The position numbers and the translations under genes are program-made. DNA of 64,000 nt from Macrothele yani (taxonomy: Eukaryota > Arthropoda > Arachnida > Araneae > Macrothelidae): assembly GCA_039090855.1 (NCBI GenBank), contig CM077011.1:20585001-20649000 (forward strand), written 5' to 3'. The notes under the pieces are model-generated. The model was not told the origin of the DNA. It saw only the letters and a program-made list of their open reading frames with translations, and searched no databases. Within the stretch, counting starts at the first letter, position 1, and each line of letters begins with the position of its first letter. Below, piece by piece: positions 31,845-44,650 of the stretch.

Positions 31845-33279
31845 GTGTAGGAGATCGTTGCTTTTAAAACATTGGAGAAATATTATTTGATTAAGGAAAT
31901 ATCTGATGCAGTTGCAAAAGAGCTGTGCGGTTTCTTTTAAAGTCAATATAAGGCGCAGTGAAGAGTTACAAAAGTTTTTGGAAACAAAAAGGGAAAAGGA
32001 GAGATTAACACTATCGAAGAATTTAAAAATACATATTGAAAAGCATGCTACGAATTGCTCAAAAAAGCGCAAACGCTTTGATCAGAAGTTTTGCAGCCAT
32101 AAATTGCTGACTGGTTTAATGAAATAATGAGGGATAAGTACGTGCGTATTAAAATTTATGGTGTAACATATTTTATTGTTACTTATGTGTTTTAACAGCA
32201 TTGAAATACGTATATTGTATGTACTGTATTTTAACATGCATCGAAATAGGTATATTGTATGTACTGTATTTTAAAATGGAAATACTGCATATGTACTATG
32301 TGTATCCACAGGTAATTTACTGTGTCTCACTGAAAACAATAGCAAACATATTTAATCAGAAAACATCATTTTAATTATATAATGTATGCACGTATTTAAT
32401 ATGAATTTTTTTAATTTGTAAACCCAGTGGTGTTCAGAACTCAATATTCTGAATAGCAGTCAGCCCCAATAGCGGAGAAATCTTGGAGTTCCAGGGTTTC
32501 CATTATTCAGAGGTTTTACTCTGTATTGATAAATGATCGTGATGTTCTACCTATTACACACACTGCATAACATTCATTTTACAGGATTTTTTTACACATA
32601 CCGGGTTTTGTAAAGAACCTTTTGTTTTTTTCGAATTATGGGCGAGTATCATTTTAATAAATTTAATGAATCTTCGACGCGTAATTTAAATTATAAGTTA
32701 AAAATAATTTTTACTTTTTCGACCTCATAGGAGAGATTAAATTAAGAAATTAAAAACACTAAACTTTTTTTTTTTTTTTGTGTTAACACGTTTTCTGAAA
32801 TGTTGAAAATTCAATAAAATTTATGAATTGTCACAAATATTTTAATTTCAATAGTAAACAAAGATCCAAGCCACAGAACACATTTCATAAAATCTACTTT
32901 GTCGGAATTCTTTTAAAGGTTCCAAACCACTTTTAAGTTCACTAAATTCAAGATAGTTCATATTTCAAAATGAGGTAAGGAAATAACTTCAAAATATGTA
33001 TTCTGATAATATTCTGATAACAAATTTCGACCTCCCACGAGTAAATAATTTCATTAAATAATACGGTAAAGAAAAATTATTTTCTTCATCCTAACACAGA
33101 AGTACATGCCAACTGTTTATCGCGGTGATTTTGAGGGTCTTTTGGGAGATGTTTTCCGGTTACTATGAAGAAAGATTATGTAATACTGCACATCAAAGTT
33201 ATTAAGCGAATTCACTGGAAGCGTTATTTCGATAAATATGTTAAATAAATTTCGAAACAGTCCCCTTTCAAAACAAAAT
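31845..33279. other. No gene seen
   Basis: Very AT-rich; a short local duplication (ATACGTATATTGTATGTACTG twice, allowing a mismatch, near 32205-32270) is the only structure noticed. Confidence 0.55.
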
Positions 33280-33824
33280 AGCAAAATCATGCAATATACC
33301 AGAAATCATTACTCAAGTTATGAGAACAATCGCTGTGGGCTAAATCTAGCTCCTGTGCCCTGACCTTTGACCCCATTTCGATGACATTAAACAGAACTGG
33401 TTCAGTATACCTCCGGAACAACATACAAAAGTTGTGTCTCAATAGAAGCATTTTTAGTCAAGTTATGAAGATAATGGCAACTGTGGAATAAATCTCGCTC
33501 CTGTGTCCTGACCTTTGACCTCATTTCGATTGTATGAAACAGAATTGGTTCAGTATATCTTCGGAACAACATGATGGAGTGTTGTCGCAATCGAAGCATT
33601 TTTACGTAAGTTATGACGCATAAGTGCGATGAAATGGATCCCTCTCCTATGTCCCGATCTTTGACCTCATTTCACCCATTTTCAATAGGGTTTGTCCCCA
33701 GGTTGTTCCCTACCACATACAAAACTTTCATTGAAATCGAGCCATTTTACGCGAGGTATCGTGCGGACAGAAGGAGACAAAGCTGGAGCATACACGCTTC
33801 TTCAACCTACGGCTGAAAAACGTA
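33280..33824 (+). mobile_element. HINE/Helentron-like element B, short copy
   Basis: Head AAAATCATGCAATATACCAG lacks the 26 bases that in copies A and C hold the 5' inverted motif. Three core motifs at 33361, 33509 and about 33655 (spacing 148 and 146). The tail GGACAGAAGGAGACAAAGCT and TTCTTCAACCTACGG match the tail of element A. The 3' inverted motif is degraded. Confidence 0.72.
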
Positions 33825-34458
33825 AAAAAATGGAAATGCTCATTCAATAATTTTGGTTTCGGCGATTTCGTTTTCGATGAAATCGCCGACTTTCTACCGA
33901 AAAATGCCAAAAATTTAGAAAGCTTACTGGAAACCCCCGATAGATTATGCGCAACCTGTAAAAGAAAGCATTTGAGCTATCAGTTTTGCTTTATATAAAG
34001 GACACAGTAGCGTACCTCTGGAACAGTCCTCTCCAGCCCAGTGTTCGAAACACACACAACTTTCGGTTTCCAGATCATAGACCCCATGTTGGCTACAATC
34101 AGGGAAAGCACCGACTCAGGCGATTGTCGGCCTCACTGCAGTTGATTCCTCTCCACCCTGTTTTACACCAGCACTGACCTGTGACACAAGCACCATGTCC
34201 AGCACAGGTTGGGTCCAGGCAGTCCACTGAAAATGAAATGAAAGGTATTATATTTTCTCATCATCATTTATATTTTAATGTATCTCACACACACACACAC
34301 ACACACACACTGAAGGAGGTATTTACAATAGTTCCAAAAAACAAACAAAAATCTGGAGCAAGTGCATTCATTTCAGCTCGTTTTGTAGATACAGCTTTGG
34401 TTAAACCGGCAAATACCCGACCCGGACAAATTTGCTTTGAACTATAAATTCGAATATA
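33825..34458. other. No gene seen; contains (CA)n
   Basis: A (CA)n tract lies at about 34287-34311. Short frames near 33986-34447 are unrecognised. Confidence 0.6.
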
Positions 34459-35882
34459 CACTGGCGGAAAGTGAAAAAAGAACACCAAGAAGGAGAAGTC
34501 TGATACCAACGAAATGTATACAGCATAATAACGGAATACAGAGGATAACGTGATCAAAATATTATAGCAAAATACAGCTGTATTTGATGGTAAACTGAAA
34601 AATAAAATTTCCATGTAACATGGTTAGTACGAGGTTGAACCGCCATGAACTGCGTCACACTGTGCAATTCTGGCATGGAGCCTGTCGTACAGATGTTGGA
34701 TGTAAGTTAGGGGTATTGAGTCCCAAGCATCCTCAACCTCGACGCGTAAATCGGGGATGGTCAGGGCTGGCCGTGGAGACCGGATAAGTCGTTGTCCAAT
34801 AAAATCCCACACGTGCTCAATGGGGGACAAATCCTGTGAACGTGCAGGCCATGGAAGTTGTCTCACACCCTGAAGTGCATGTTGCGTTGCACGTGCAGTG
34901 TGTGGGCGTGCGTTATCTTGCTGGAAAACACCACGATGGACCGACCTTACAAATGGCACAACAACGGGCTGAATGATGTTGTTGATGTAGGAGGTGCCGT
35001 TTAACGTACCCGGTACAAACACTAGTTGCGTATGGGAGTGATAGCTGATCGCTCCCCACACCAGGAGACCAAGTGAAGGCCCTGTGTGCCGCTGGTGGAT
35101 GCAACAAGGGTGGAGACGCTCCCCAGTGCATCTGCGAACACGCATACGGCCATCGGAGGCTCCCAAGATGAATCTGCTTTCATCGCTGAACACAACAGAT
35201 CGACATTGTGTTCTCCAGTGCAGACGTTGGCGACACCACTGCAGCCGTTCCTGACGGTGGGCTGGAGTCAGAGGTACACATGCCAGAGGCACACGTGCAC
35301 GTAGTCCTGCATCCAGTAGACGGTTGCGGATTGTTCGCACAGTCACCTCAGGTGCAACGGCACCTCGGATTTGCGTCGCAGTGGAAGTTCTGCTTGACAA
35401 CGCCGCTCTTCTTATACGTCGATCGGTCCGCTCATCAGTCCGTCTGTGACTCCCGGTTCCACGTCTTCTCGTGTGGAAATGTTTCTCGGACCATCTACGC
35501 CACCATCGTACCACCACTGATAATTCCCGTCCAATTCACTCCGCAATACGACGATACGACCACCCGGCCTCGCTGAGTCCGACTAGACGACCTCGCTCAA
35601 AGTCCGATAACTTCTGAAATCGTACACGTCTTCCTGACATTGCAGATTCTTTAGGGTCTTCGCACGTGTCCGTACGCTGACGACTGATTACATTAACTTC
35701 GCCGTACTCTTTAAATACCACCGACAATAATTTGCATATTATGCCATGCTGTGGCGTAAGCGCTCACCAATTGGTCCCGAAATTAACATCACACCTACGT
35801 AAACTCGGCCCCATTATCATATGTAAATTTCATGACGTCCGCCAATTCTTCCTTGGTGTTATTTTTTCACTTTCCGCCAGTG
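34459..35882 (-). mobile_element. Tc1-like transposon E (DD32E spacing), nearly intact
   Basis: 1424 bp, inverted repeats of at least 30 bp beginning CACTGGCGGAAAGTGAAAAA on both sides with almost no differences, flanked by TA (34457-34458 and 35883-35884). The right side abuts the 3' tail of an RTE fragment. Confidence 0.95.
34624..35640 (-). pseudogene. Tc1-like transposase with a single stop codon
   Basis: From ATG 35640 (MSGRRVRFQKLSDFERGRLV) to GGSTSY at 34624 there is one frame of 338 residues, interrupted only by TGA at 35536-35538, codon 35, in RIAE-stop-IGREL where relatives have Arg or Trp. The helix-turn-helix region, first Asp in FSDESRF, second Asp in QQDNARPHTA and Glu in PIEHVWD are all present, with 32 residues between the last two. 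The open part downstream of the stop is 297 residues and includes the whole catalytic domain. Length is normal for Tc1. This is the best preserved transposase in the window. Confidence 0.93.
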
Positions 35883-35884
35883 TA

Positions 35885-36590
35885 TATCATCATCTTCGTT
35901 AATCATTATCAATCTAGTGCTGGATTAATGTCTTCCTCCACAAATTTCTGTCACAACGGACTCCCTTGGGACAGTCTCCTCCATCCACCATGTGTATTTC
36001 TTCTGGGTCTTTTTCTGTCCCTCGGAATCCAGTCTAAAATTCCGGTTGCCCGTTCTTTTGGCAGCATGAACAGTCCATTGCCATTTCAGGATTTCACTCT
36101 GATCATGATATCTTCCACTCGTGTCATTTTCCTTATCCACGAGTTCCCCTTCTTATCTTTCCTTGTTACAATAAGCATGAATCTCTACATGATTCTTGCA
36201 GTTTTCTGCAGTCGTTGTATGTCTTTTTTAGTTAAGGTTCACGTCTCGGATCCTTACATAAGTACTGCAGGGATGCATTGATTAAACCCTTTTCTTTTAA
36301 GACATAATGGCATATATCTGTTAAAAATTGTAATGTTTCTTTCAAAAACTCCCCATCCAAGTTTCGTGCGCCAAATAATTTCTTCATCAATGTGATCCTC
36401 GCTTGATATCTGCTAACTAAAGAAAATGTAGGCATTGGTTATTTTCAGCTTTTCCCCATCAATCGATACATCTTCATTCCTTGTTAAAACATTGTACATA
36501 CGTTTCGTCTTCTGAAAGTTAATTTTTAATCGCATTTCTTCATCCTCCTCAGCGACTTCCGGGATCATACTCTGCAGCTCTGAATTATTA
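35885..36590 (-). mobile_element. RTE LINE fragment, 5'-truncated
   Basis: Minus-strand 3' part of the same LINE family as 39.9-43.1 kb, about 80 percent alike (for example GTCTTTTTCTGTCCCTCGGA against GTCTTTTCCTGTCCCTTGGA). It carries the end of the reverse transcriptase and the C-terminal region with several frameshifts, and an ATGATGATA-type 3' tail at 35885-35905. 5' truncation is normal for target-primed reverse transcription. Confidence 0.88.
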
Positions 36591-36920
36591 TTTGAAAGAC
36601 CTCTAAGGGATTCTTTGAAATATTTTTTTCTTTTCAAAAATAAACTGGAAATAAAACCTGGTCGAAATTGGGTCCGTAACACCTTGACCCGACCCATTTG
36701 ACCAGCCCGAAACAGTCGACCCGGTGACCCGTTGACCCGTGGGTTGTTTCCATCTCTGATGCAGACTTCTATTTTGGTTTAAGAACTCATCGGAGAAAAA
36801 AGTATTTTTATGATAATTTGCATTTTGGTTTCACTGCAACTTGAGCAGACAAAGAAGTATAATTCACTGAACTTATTCCGAACTGACCGTAACTTTTTAA
36901 CTCTGAGCAATAAATTTAGT

Positions 36921-36948
36921 ACTGCACTTGACGGAAGTCAAGTGCAGT
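36921..36948. repeat. Perfect 12-bp hairpin
   Basis: ACTGCACTTGAC, loop GGAA, then its exact complement. No flanking target duplication seen. Confidence 0.9.
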
Positions 36949-37349
36949 CATACCTAAATCCAGACCCAAATCTCACCATGATATGATTGTATACACGCCT
37001 GTTATGAATCAAACAGGTTGCTGAAATTCTAAGCGTAATAAATCTGCGAACATACTGCAAACATTAACATCTGGGGGCAACAGCTTCTGGGAATGTTCCG
37101 ATGTCTGTGATGTCATGTGAGAGAGCTGTCTTCCTCGTATCTTCCAGATGTATTACACTCTATTTTGGCAAATGGAATGCCATTATTCTAGAAGCAGCAT
37201 TAAGTCGCTTTCCCGCGCAAAGTTTAGATTTGTGTGTCTCACAGGTACATTACCCAAAGCATAATTACTAATAATTCATTACTCTCGGCGCATGAGCTCT
37301 TATGTCATTAATATTTAAAACTTCCACAAAGGATTACTGCACAAACACG

Positions 37350-37368
37350 AGCGCGCGCGCGCGCGCTT
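37350..37368. repeat. (GC)n microsatellite
   Basis: GCGCGCGCGCGCGCGCGC in otherwise AT-rich DNA; alternating CG of this length can adopt Z form. Confidence 0.85.
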
Positions 37369-39894
37369 ATGCCCTGTAGCCTAAGTGCTCAGGATACAAA
37401 TTTCAAGGAAAATAACTCGGTGCTGCTAGATGTTTTTTAAAGGTACCAATTCAATCTAGTAAAGAAATGAACGTACATAAATAGACATAAGCTTAGAACA
37501 GAAAATGCCAGCGATCCTTAAAAGCTAGTGTCAGAGTCACTTTAGTGCACTTCTCACGCCAAATTTAACACGAAGGCTCAGGACTAGAGTATAACGGACT
37601 ATATTTTCCCATGAAGAAAGTGGAAATGTCCATTTTTTAAACAAGGGTGAAGCCACCTTATATCCGTGAAATACGGTACAGATAGTTATCGAAAACGACA
37701 TGACAGAAATACTTTTCTGATGTCCCATGGTTTCTAGTGTTTTGATTCAGTTCTGTGTTACTTCAAAACTTTGCCTAGAGGCTGCGAACAATCATTAAGA
37801 AATACGTATATTAATTTTGGAATGTTTTTTCTTTTCACATCAAAAATTCGGTTATTAAATTATGTGTAATTTTCCCTCAGAACACCTTCGCAGTTTCCAT
37901 TAAATACAGATATCTAAAAAGAGTTACAAATTGAAAGTTTTTTCAGTTAGTTTGGCAGATATAGCACGTACGTGTGATGCTTATTGCAAAAATACGATTG
38001 GGCGTATAAATCGAGTCTTTTTCAGAAACCCGGACCTTGACTTTTACGCCACATCGACTTACCTATCGAAATTTCTCAGTAAAGACAAAATGTATTGTGC
38101 CTTACAAATTCAGTCGCGGTCCAAGCACATGAAAGCTAATATTAGGTTCCTAAGGAACCATTCCGAAAGCGTTGAAAATGTAATTTTCCGATCATTAAGT
38201 AAGCACTTGAACAAATGCTGCTGAAACGGATATTTCCGTTTGACAGAAATCTTAAAATCGCAGTGACAGATTCGGAGTGTTAGCCGTCGTATGTGAATTG
38301 CATCCTCCTCGTGATCCCTCAAAAACGCCGTGGGTAGCATTCACCAATGATTTTGCAAAGCCGCCAGAACTACAATCGGTGCATCTCACTTATTTCGCAA
38401 TGATTAAACCTCTTAAACACGTCACTGCGACGTTGTTGATTTGCTGGCGACAACTGCGTCGAGAGCCGGCGGCGCATGCGGTTTAAGAATAGCAATGGCC
38501 AATTGCTAGCGATGGCTGTTTTTTTTTTTTAGCTCTGTATCTCTCAACTGAATAGAAAAGTCAACTATTGCTTTCATTTATTATGCTTTTCTTCTTTTAT
38601 TTCCTATTTTCGAATCAAATCGAAAGGTGTTTTCGTTCCGGATTTCACTCCAACTCTGTGAGAAAGCAGATAACTCTAACTCACACTGCAAGCATAATTC
38701 GTATTCGGTAGAGTTTGTGACTTTGTTTTTTCTGTTCTTTTTTTCTTCTTTGTATGTCCTCTTCTCCGACAGTTTGGTCGTAGGAAAGGGATGAGGTAGC
38801 GTCAATTTGTGAGAAAAAATAAACTTAAGAAATTCAATTTTTTTTTTCGAGAAAAAATGCAGAATTTCCTTTACTTTGACTTCCTTTAAATATCTACTGA
38901 AACATTAAAAATATAGTTACTGAGATTCGGACCACTGGCTGTGTTTGTTCTCGCCGCAGCTTTACTCACGATCTACATATCTATGAATGAAGATAAGGAA
39001 ATAGAGATATTTAGCTTATTCGTGTTATACTCCATATGGACATGTATCTCGAAAAGCACTGTACTTTATCACATCAGGATATTTTATAAAATGAAGCAGC
39101 CCTTTGGGAACAGTTTATCTAAAATATTAGGTTATGAAATATGAAAAATGTAGAAAAAAATAATTTTAATAAAAGGTATACTCCACATATTTGAAACAGA
39201 AGGAATTCGGTAAAGTTTGAAACATTTATATATGAAACATTTATACATATCTTCTGCTTTTACGGCCATTGAGTTTCACACTCCAATTAGTATTAACTCT
39301 ATATTTTACCTTCACAACTAGGCTCCTTACACTTCCGTTTTGTGTTTCTGACGGCGAATCCAACAGAAGTGACCCATCATTATTCTTGATATTGTAACTT
39401 TGCATATTACAAGACAAAAATGTAGCAGTCATTTCTATGATTTTCATTTGCACCATCCAGATCATCGGCACATCAAAATAAATAGATTTTTACCTCTCTT
39501 CCGCTGCCTCAGTTCTTCACACAAACATGAAACACATGGTTGACCTGTTCCTCAATATTCACACCAAAGTATACATAGTAAGCGTTTTTTATAGGGTCTA
39601 TAATGTTCCTGTGCTGCGTTTCAGTGGAATATTTCTCATAATTACAGCAGAAACTGCCCCAACATTGAACGTATCTCATACAGCCATTGCCACAAAAAAC
39701 TACCATTCACTGCGATAAAATGAAGCACAGATACAACAGGAGTATTATGGGCACACATGTTTGAGCAAAGTACGTACAACCAAAAAAAAAAAAATACCAA
39801 ATAATTTTGTTGACGAAATAATTTACCAGGTGAGTCGCCCTTTTTCTGTTGAGGTCATATCTAAAATTATTACATATTTTATAATAAATTTCTT

Positions 39895-42800
39895 TAATCA
39901 TCATCATCATTGTCAACCATTATCAATCCACTGCTGGACGAAGGTCTCCCCAAGTTTCCTCCACAACGGTCTGTCTTGTGCCAGTCTCCTTCATGTCACT
40001 CCCGCATACTTTCGAATTTCATCCACCCATCTTCCATGTGGTCTTCTTCTGGGTCTTTTCCTGTCCCTTGGAATCCAATCTAAAATTTCGACTGTCCATC
40101 GATGGTCTGTCCTTCTGGCAGTATGTCCAGCCCATTGCCATTTCAGAGATTTACCTCTGATCATGATGTCTTCCACTCTTGTCATTTTTCGGATAAACGT
40201 GTTCCTCTTCTTATCTCTCCTGGTTACACCAAGCATGCACCTCTTCATGCTGCTTTGAGTTGTCTGCAGCCTTTGTATGTCTCTTTTAGCTAAGGTCCAC
40301 GTCTCTGCACCATACGTAAGCCCTGGAAGGATGCATTGATCAAACACTTTTCTTTTAAGACATAATGGCATATTGCTCTTGAAAATTATGCTGTTTCTTC
40401 CAAACGCTCTCCAGGCAAGTTTTGTACGCCGATTAATTTCATCACCAATGTGACCCTCACTTGATATCTGCTGTCCAAGATAAACGTACGTGTCTGTTAT
40501 CTCCAGCTTTTCTCCATCAATCGATAAATCTTCATTTCTTGTAAAAGCATTGTACATCACTTTTGTCTTCTGAAAGTTCCTTTTTAATCCCACTTCTTTA
40601 CTCTTGTCAGTAAGTTCCTGGATCATACTCTGTAGCTCTGATGGGGTAGTTGCAAAAATGACTATGTCATCAGCAAAACGAAGGTGGGTTAGATAATCTC
40701 CATTAATCTTTATCCCTTTGTTTTCTCAGTTCAGTAATTGAAAGACATTTTCCAATGTGGCATTAAAGAGCTTCGGAGATATGGTGTCACCTTGTCTCAC
40801 TCCTTTTCCAATTTTTATGTGTGTTGTATTTTCAAACAGATGAATCTTTGCACTTGCATTTTCATAGATGTTATTAATAATAATAATGTATGCATCTTCA
40901 ATACCGCAGGATTTCAGAGCCATTGCAACTGCTGATGGTTTCACCGAATCAAAGGCTTTTTCATAATCGATAAAAGCCATTCACAATGGAAGTTCATATT
41001 CCCTCGCTCTTTCAATTAGTTCTCTCAGTACGTGGATATGATCTATTGTGCTGTAGCCACTCCTGAATCCAGCTTGTTCTCTCGGTTGAGCCATGTCCAG
41101 TGTCACCTTCAAGCGGTGTGAAAGAACTTTAGTGAAGATTTTATAAACCACTGATAGGAAGCTGATAGGTCTGTAGTTCCTGAGATCCTCAATGTCACCT
41201 TTTTTATGTAGCAAGATTATTGTAGCGTTGTTCCAATCCTCAGGAATTTTCCCTTCATTAAGGCATCGAGTGAAAATTTGGGCGAGTACTGTTTCGATTT
41301 CTCCACTTGCTTCTTGTATGATGTCTACAGTAATTCCATCTTCTCCTGGAGCTTTTCCCCGCTTCATGTTCTTGATTGCATGTGCAACTTCTGCTGGAAG
41401 GACTGGAAGAACTCTGGTACTGGTACCTTTCATGATGTCTGGAGTACATGTATCATCCCTTTCATATAATTTGGAGTAGAAATCTTTCACTCTTGTCAAA
41501 ATTTCGCCTCTATTTCTTGTTACAGAACCATCATATTTTCTCAGTGCCATAATCTGTTTCTTTCCCTTACTGAGATGTCCCTTTGCTATCTTTAGGCTTT
41601 GGTTGTTTTCAATTGCTTTCCTCACTAGTTCACAGTTGAATTTCCTTACGTCTTCAGTGATAATTTTTCGTACTGTCTTGCATAGCTCTATATATTCCAC
41701 TTTGGAAGTCACATCTTCTTTAGTTGTCCTCATCACTCTTCTTTTTTGCATCAACATTTTGGTTTTTCCTGATACTTTGTTCACATGCAATTTGTTCTTA
41801 GACCCAGCTAATTTTGTTGCTGTTTCCATAAGAGCTTTGGTTACTTTTCTGTTAACTTCAGAAATATCCACTTCTTCCGATATTAGGCCTTCTAAAGCAG
41901 AGAATCTGTTCTTCAGTTCCAATTTGAAGGTATTATGGTGGTTTTTAAGGTTGGTTATGTCAATACATTTTGTTTGTCTTATGAGCTTGCTACGTTCGAG
42001 TTTAGTGTTGAGGTGCATCTTACATCTTACCAATCTATGGTCACTGCCTGTGTTGAACTTGTTTAGCACACCGCAGTCTTCTATGACGAATTTTTTGTTA
42101 CACATAGTAAAATCAATTTCACTTGTCGTCCCATTTGGATGTCTCCATGTCCATTTCCTGTGTGGCTTTTTCTTGAAGAAGAAGTTCATGATGAAAAACC
42201 CTTCTGCCTCTGCAAACTCTACGAGAGTATTTCCACGCTGGTTTCTGTTGCCGTGACCGAATTTACCTACTGAAGTTTCATTCTGTTGCCGTTGCCCTAT
42301 TTTTGCATTGAAATCTCCCATAATTATCTTCAGGTGCTGCTTACCTTTATTATTTAGATCACGAATTTCCTCATAAAATTCTTCAATTTCTTCTTCAGCA
42401 TGACTTGTGGTGGGTGCATAAATTTGAATAGTCTGAGCCTGGAATCTTCTCGAGAGTTGGATAACGAGTCGTGCAGCTCTGTCAGAGGAACTTTCAACTT
42501 CTACAACTTTATCCTTCAGTTTCTTGTTTATTATAAATCCAACACCACTAGTTCTGCCAGTATCTGTCCCACGATAGTAGAAGAGATGTCCACTTTTCAG
42601 TTCAATGAGATCTTCTCCTTTTCTCCTTACCTCACTTAGCCCCACGATGTCCCACTTGATCCTTTGTAGTTCCTCTTCCAATTCAAGAAGCCTTGAATCA
42701 GAAGATAGGGAGCGTCCGTTATATGTAGCCAAGGTCAGCATCAGATGGCAGCCTAGTCCGGTCCTCCGGGGATTCTTAGCACCCTCTGCCTTCATGTCGC

Positions 42801-43078
42801 ACTGGCCGCTGCCTTGGCCAGGTACATTCCAGCTGCCGGAGACTGAGGGCCAAGATTTAAGTTGTGGAGTCATTTTGGAGGGGTTTGGCCATAACTCACC
42901 ACGCTGGCCAAGCGGGTGGGTGAGTGTGGGATAGCATTTCCTCTAATCCCGATGGTATAGTTATACCGCTATTGGCGGTCGTCAGAGCCCCTTTAGTGGG
43001 AACAGGATGTACCACGAGAAGGCGGGGTTGACATTTGTCAAGGAGAGGCTGTGATGTTAAGCATCACCTGACCTTACA
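39895..43078 (-). mobile_element. Near full-length RTE-clade LINE
   Basis: About 3.2 kb on the minus strand: a 5' region (43078-42874), one long ORF with endonuclease and reverse transcriptase, and a short 3' end with a (TGA)n tail (39898-39912), typical of RTE elements. The 5' limit is estimated. Confidence 0.9.
39913..42873 (-). pseudogene. RTE endonuclease/reverse transcriptase with three in-frame TGA codons
   Basis: One continuous frame of 986 codons from ATG 42873 to the stop at 39913-39915, broken only by TGA at 40981-40983, 40726-40728 and 39991-39993; no frameshift was found. APE-type endonuclease motifs: ATYNGRS near residue 50, GLSEVR near 78, MGDFNAKIG near 186, SDHRLV near 287. 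Reverse transcriptase motifs: NYRPISFLS near 565, QAGFRSGYSTIDH near 603, AFIDYEKAFDS just after the first TGA, GVRQGDTISPKLF, and the catalytic LRFADDIVIF near 40660. C-terminal region with YGAETWTL and RRPHGRW. Two TGAs sit where TGG (Trp) is expected and one probably where relatives have a Cys or Tyr codon. Length equals a complete RTE ORF. Confidence 0.93.
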
Positions 43079-44409
43079 TCCCAATTTCTTTAATATTACA
43101 TATTAAATCGTTTAACTATGAGTTAACAACCGTACTAAAAGAGTAAATTACGCATAACTATAAATCAATACAGGAGTCACTTCCTATTTTACTATCAGCC
43201 ACGAGAAGCGCGCTGGTCGAAGGTTAGGAAATAATGCTGCAGAAGACTCATAAAAGAAAGTACAGTCTGTGAGAAAAACTCCATTGAAATAATACCTATT
43301 TGCAGTGACCTTAGCTCTGTGAAAGCTGTTTGCCTGTTTCTCATTCATAAAGCGAACATTATGATGAATATGGGGGAGGAGGCGGACCAGTATGTTCTAC
43401 ATAATTCCTAAAACGCGATGTAGCAAATGCTAATGCGTATGCAATACTGAACAACACGTTATGCTTTCGGCTGGCAATGTATCTGGAAGAGCAATAGCAA
43501 ACTTCAGAAAACATGACAAGTGCTGACAACTTTTTGGAGCATTGCCCATGCAAATGCGTACGAAAGCAGACAGTTCACTGTTGTTCTAAAGGGTTTAAGA
43601 AGAGCTAATGAAAGCAACATTTACATTCAACTAAGCTGCTGCTTGATGTTGAGATGAATTTAAAGCACGGCACATGCGAGAGCAATATTTCGGAGTTACA
43701 CAGTCTTGGAATCAAAACGGCCTGGTCAAATTAATGAAAAGGAGAAATACATGATTTTCATGTCTTTCAATTTTGGGGTATTTGTCACCAGAAAGCGTGG
43801 CAATATACTGTTATTTGTCACTAAATCTAAGTTTGTAGAAATCATATTTTAAAAATCAGCTTTTGCGTTCGATCACTGTAGCGTTTTCTAGTTTTCTGAA
43901 GCCGAGTTTTCTCGCTGGATGAAGCAGAAATAAATTTGTTTTTAGAATATTTCTAGTGTCATTAATTAAAACTAAATTTTTAAAAATCACTAGAAGGTAT
44001 TCCAATTGTAGTAGGTTTAAAACTGTCCTCAAAAGAAAGATGTACTTAATATACAAGAAAATGAGTGCCATATTTCTTGTTACGTACTTCTAAGCAGTTT
44101 TCTGTAACTACAGCTTAATGTTGAGAACGTGTTACTTTTGCTACTGTTTTTACTTTTTTATGTTTAGAAAGGAGAGATCGGCATGAAAACGTATCTTTTT
44201 TATTATTTTATTTCATGTTTTATTGCCTGATGTACTCAGGTCTAAATAAAGATTCGATAGATGCAAAATAGTACATTTTGAAGGGAACACCTGTGTATCT
44301 ACTTCAGAGATAACGCACATGTCAAGACGGTAAAGTTGCAGCAATACACTCCGTCGCTGTAGCCTACTTGGGAAAGCATTCGGCTGCGGATTCGATTGGC
44401 TACACCGTT
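43079..44409. other. No gene seen
   Basis: AT-rich spacer, frames under 75 codons, none recognised. Confidence 0.55.
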
Positions 44410-44417
44410 AAATGGCT

Positions 44418-44650
44418 TTTTTTGTTTGTTTGTTTGTTTGGAGTTTAATGACCACCGTGAGCAACTCAGCAATCACACGTCCTTAATTCATTGCCAATGG
44501 TTCCAGGTAAAGGAGAGAGACAGTGCCGTGAAACGTTTTGGAGCAGCAAGCCATTTAACGGTGTAGCTATACATCAGGATTCGAACCCGGACCCATCTCG
44601 GAAGAATGATCAGAAGCCATCGTTTAGACCACTACGCCACCGGGGCGGCC
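44418..44650 (-). mobile_element. tRNA-derived SINE family 1, copy 7, with a foreign patch
   Basis: Flanked by the 8-bp duplication AAATGGCT (44410-44417 and 44651-44658). B box GGGTTCGAATCCT and A-box region GGCGTAGTGGTCTAAAC are good. The body is shortened, and at 44549-44567 it holds 19 bases that are the exact inverse complement of the flank at 44399-44417, replacing the usual AACACAACATCCATGCCTC. Tail (CAAA)n. Confidence 0.93.

Larger units (their letters stand above)
36591..39890. other. Long stretch without a supported gene
   Basis: AT-rich. Contains a GACCCG-rich patch (36685-36740), a 12-bp hairpin (36921-36948), a (GC)n run (37350-37368) and an unrecognised 97-codon frame (37931-38224, plus strand). 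Nothing in it resembles a known family. Confidence 0.5.

Noticed and set aside
37931..38224. 97-codon plus-strand ORF as a gene
   Set aside because: No recognisable motif or context; it could be chance in AT-rich DNA, so it is only mentioned in the gap entry.
40726..40980. Separate 84-residue gene
   Set aside because: It is the in-frame continuation of the RTE reverse transcriptase between two TGA codons.
41603..42256. 217-codon plus-strand frame
   Set aside because: Antisense shadow of the RTE ORF.
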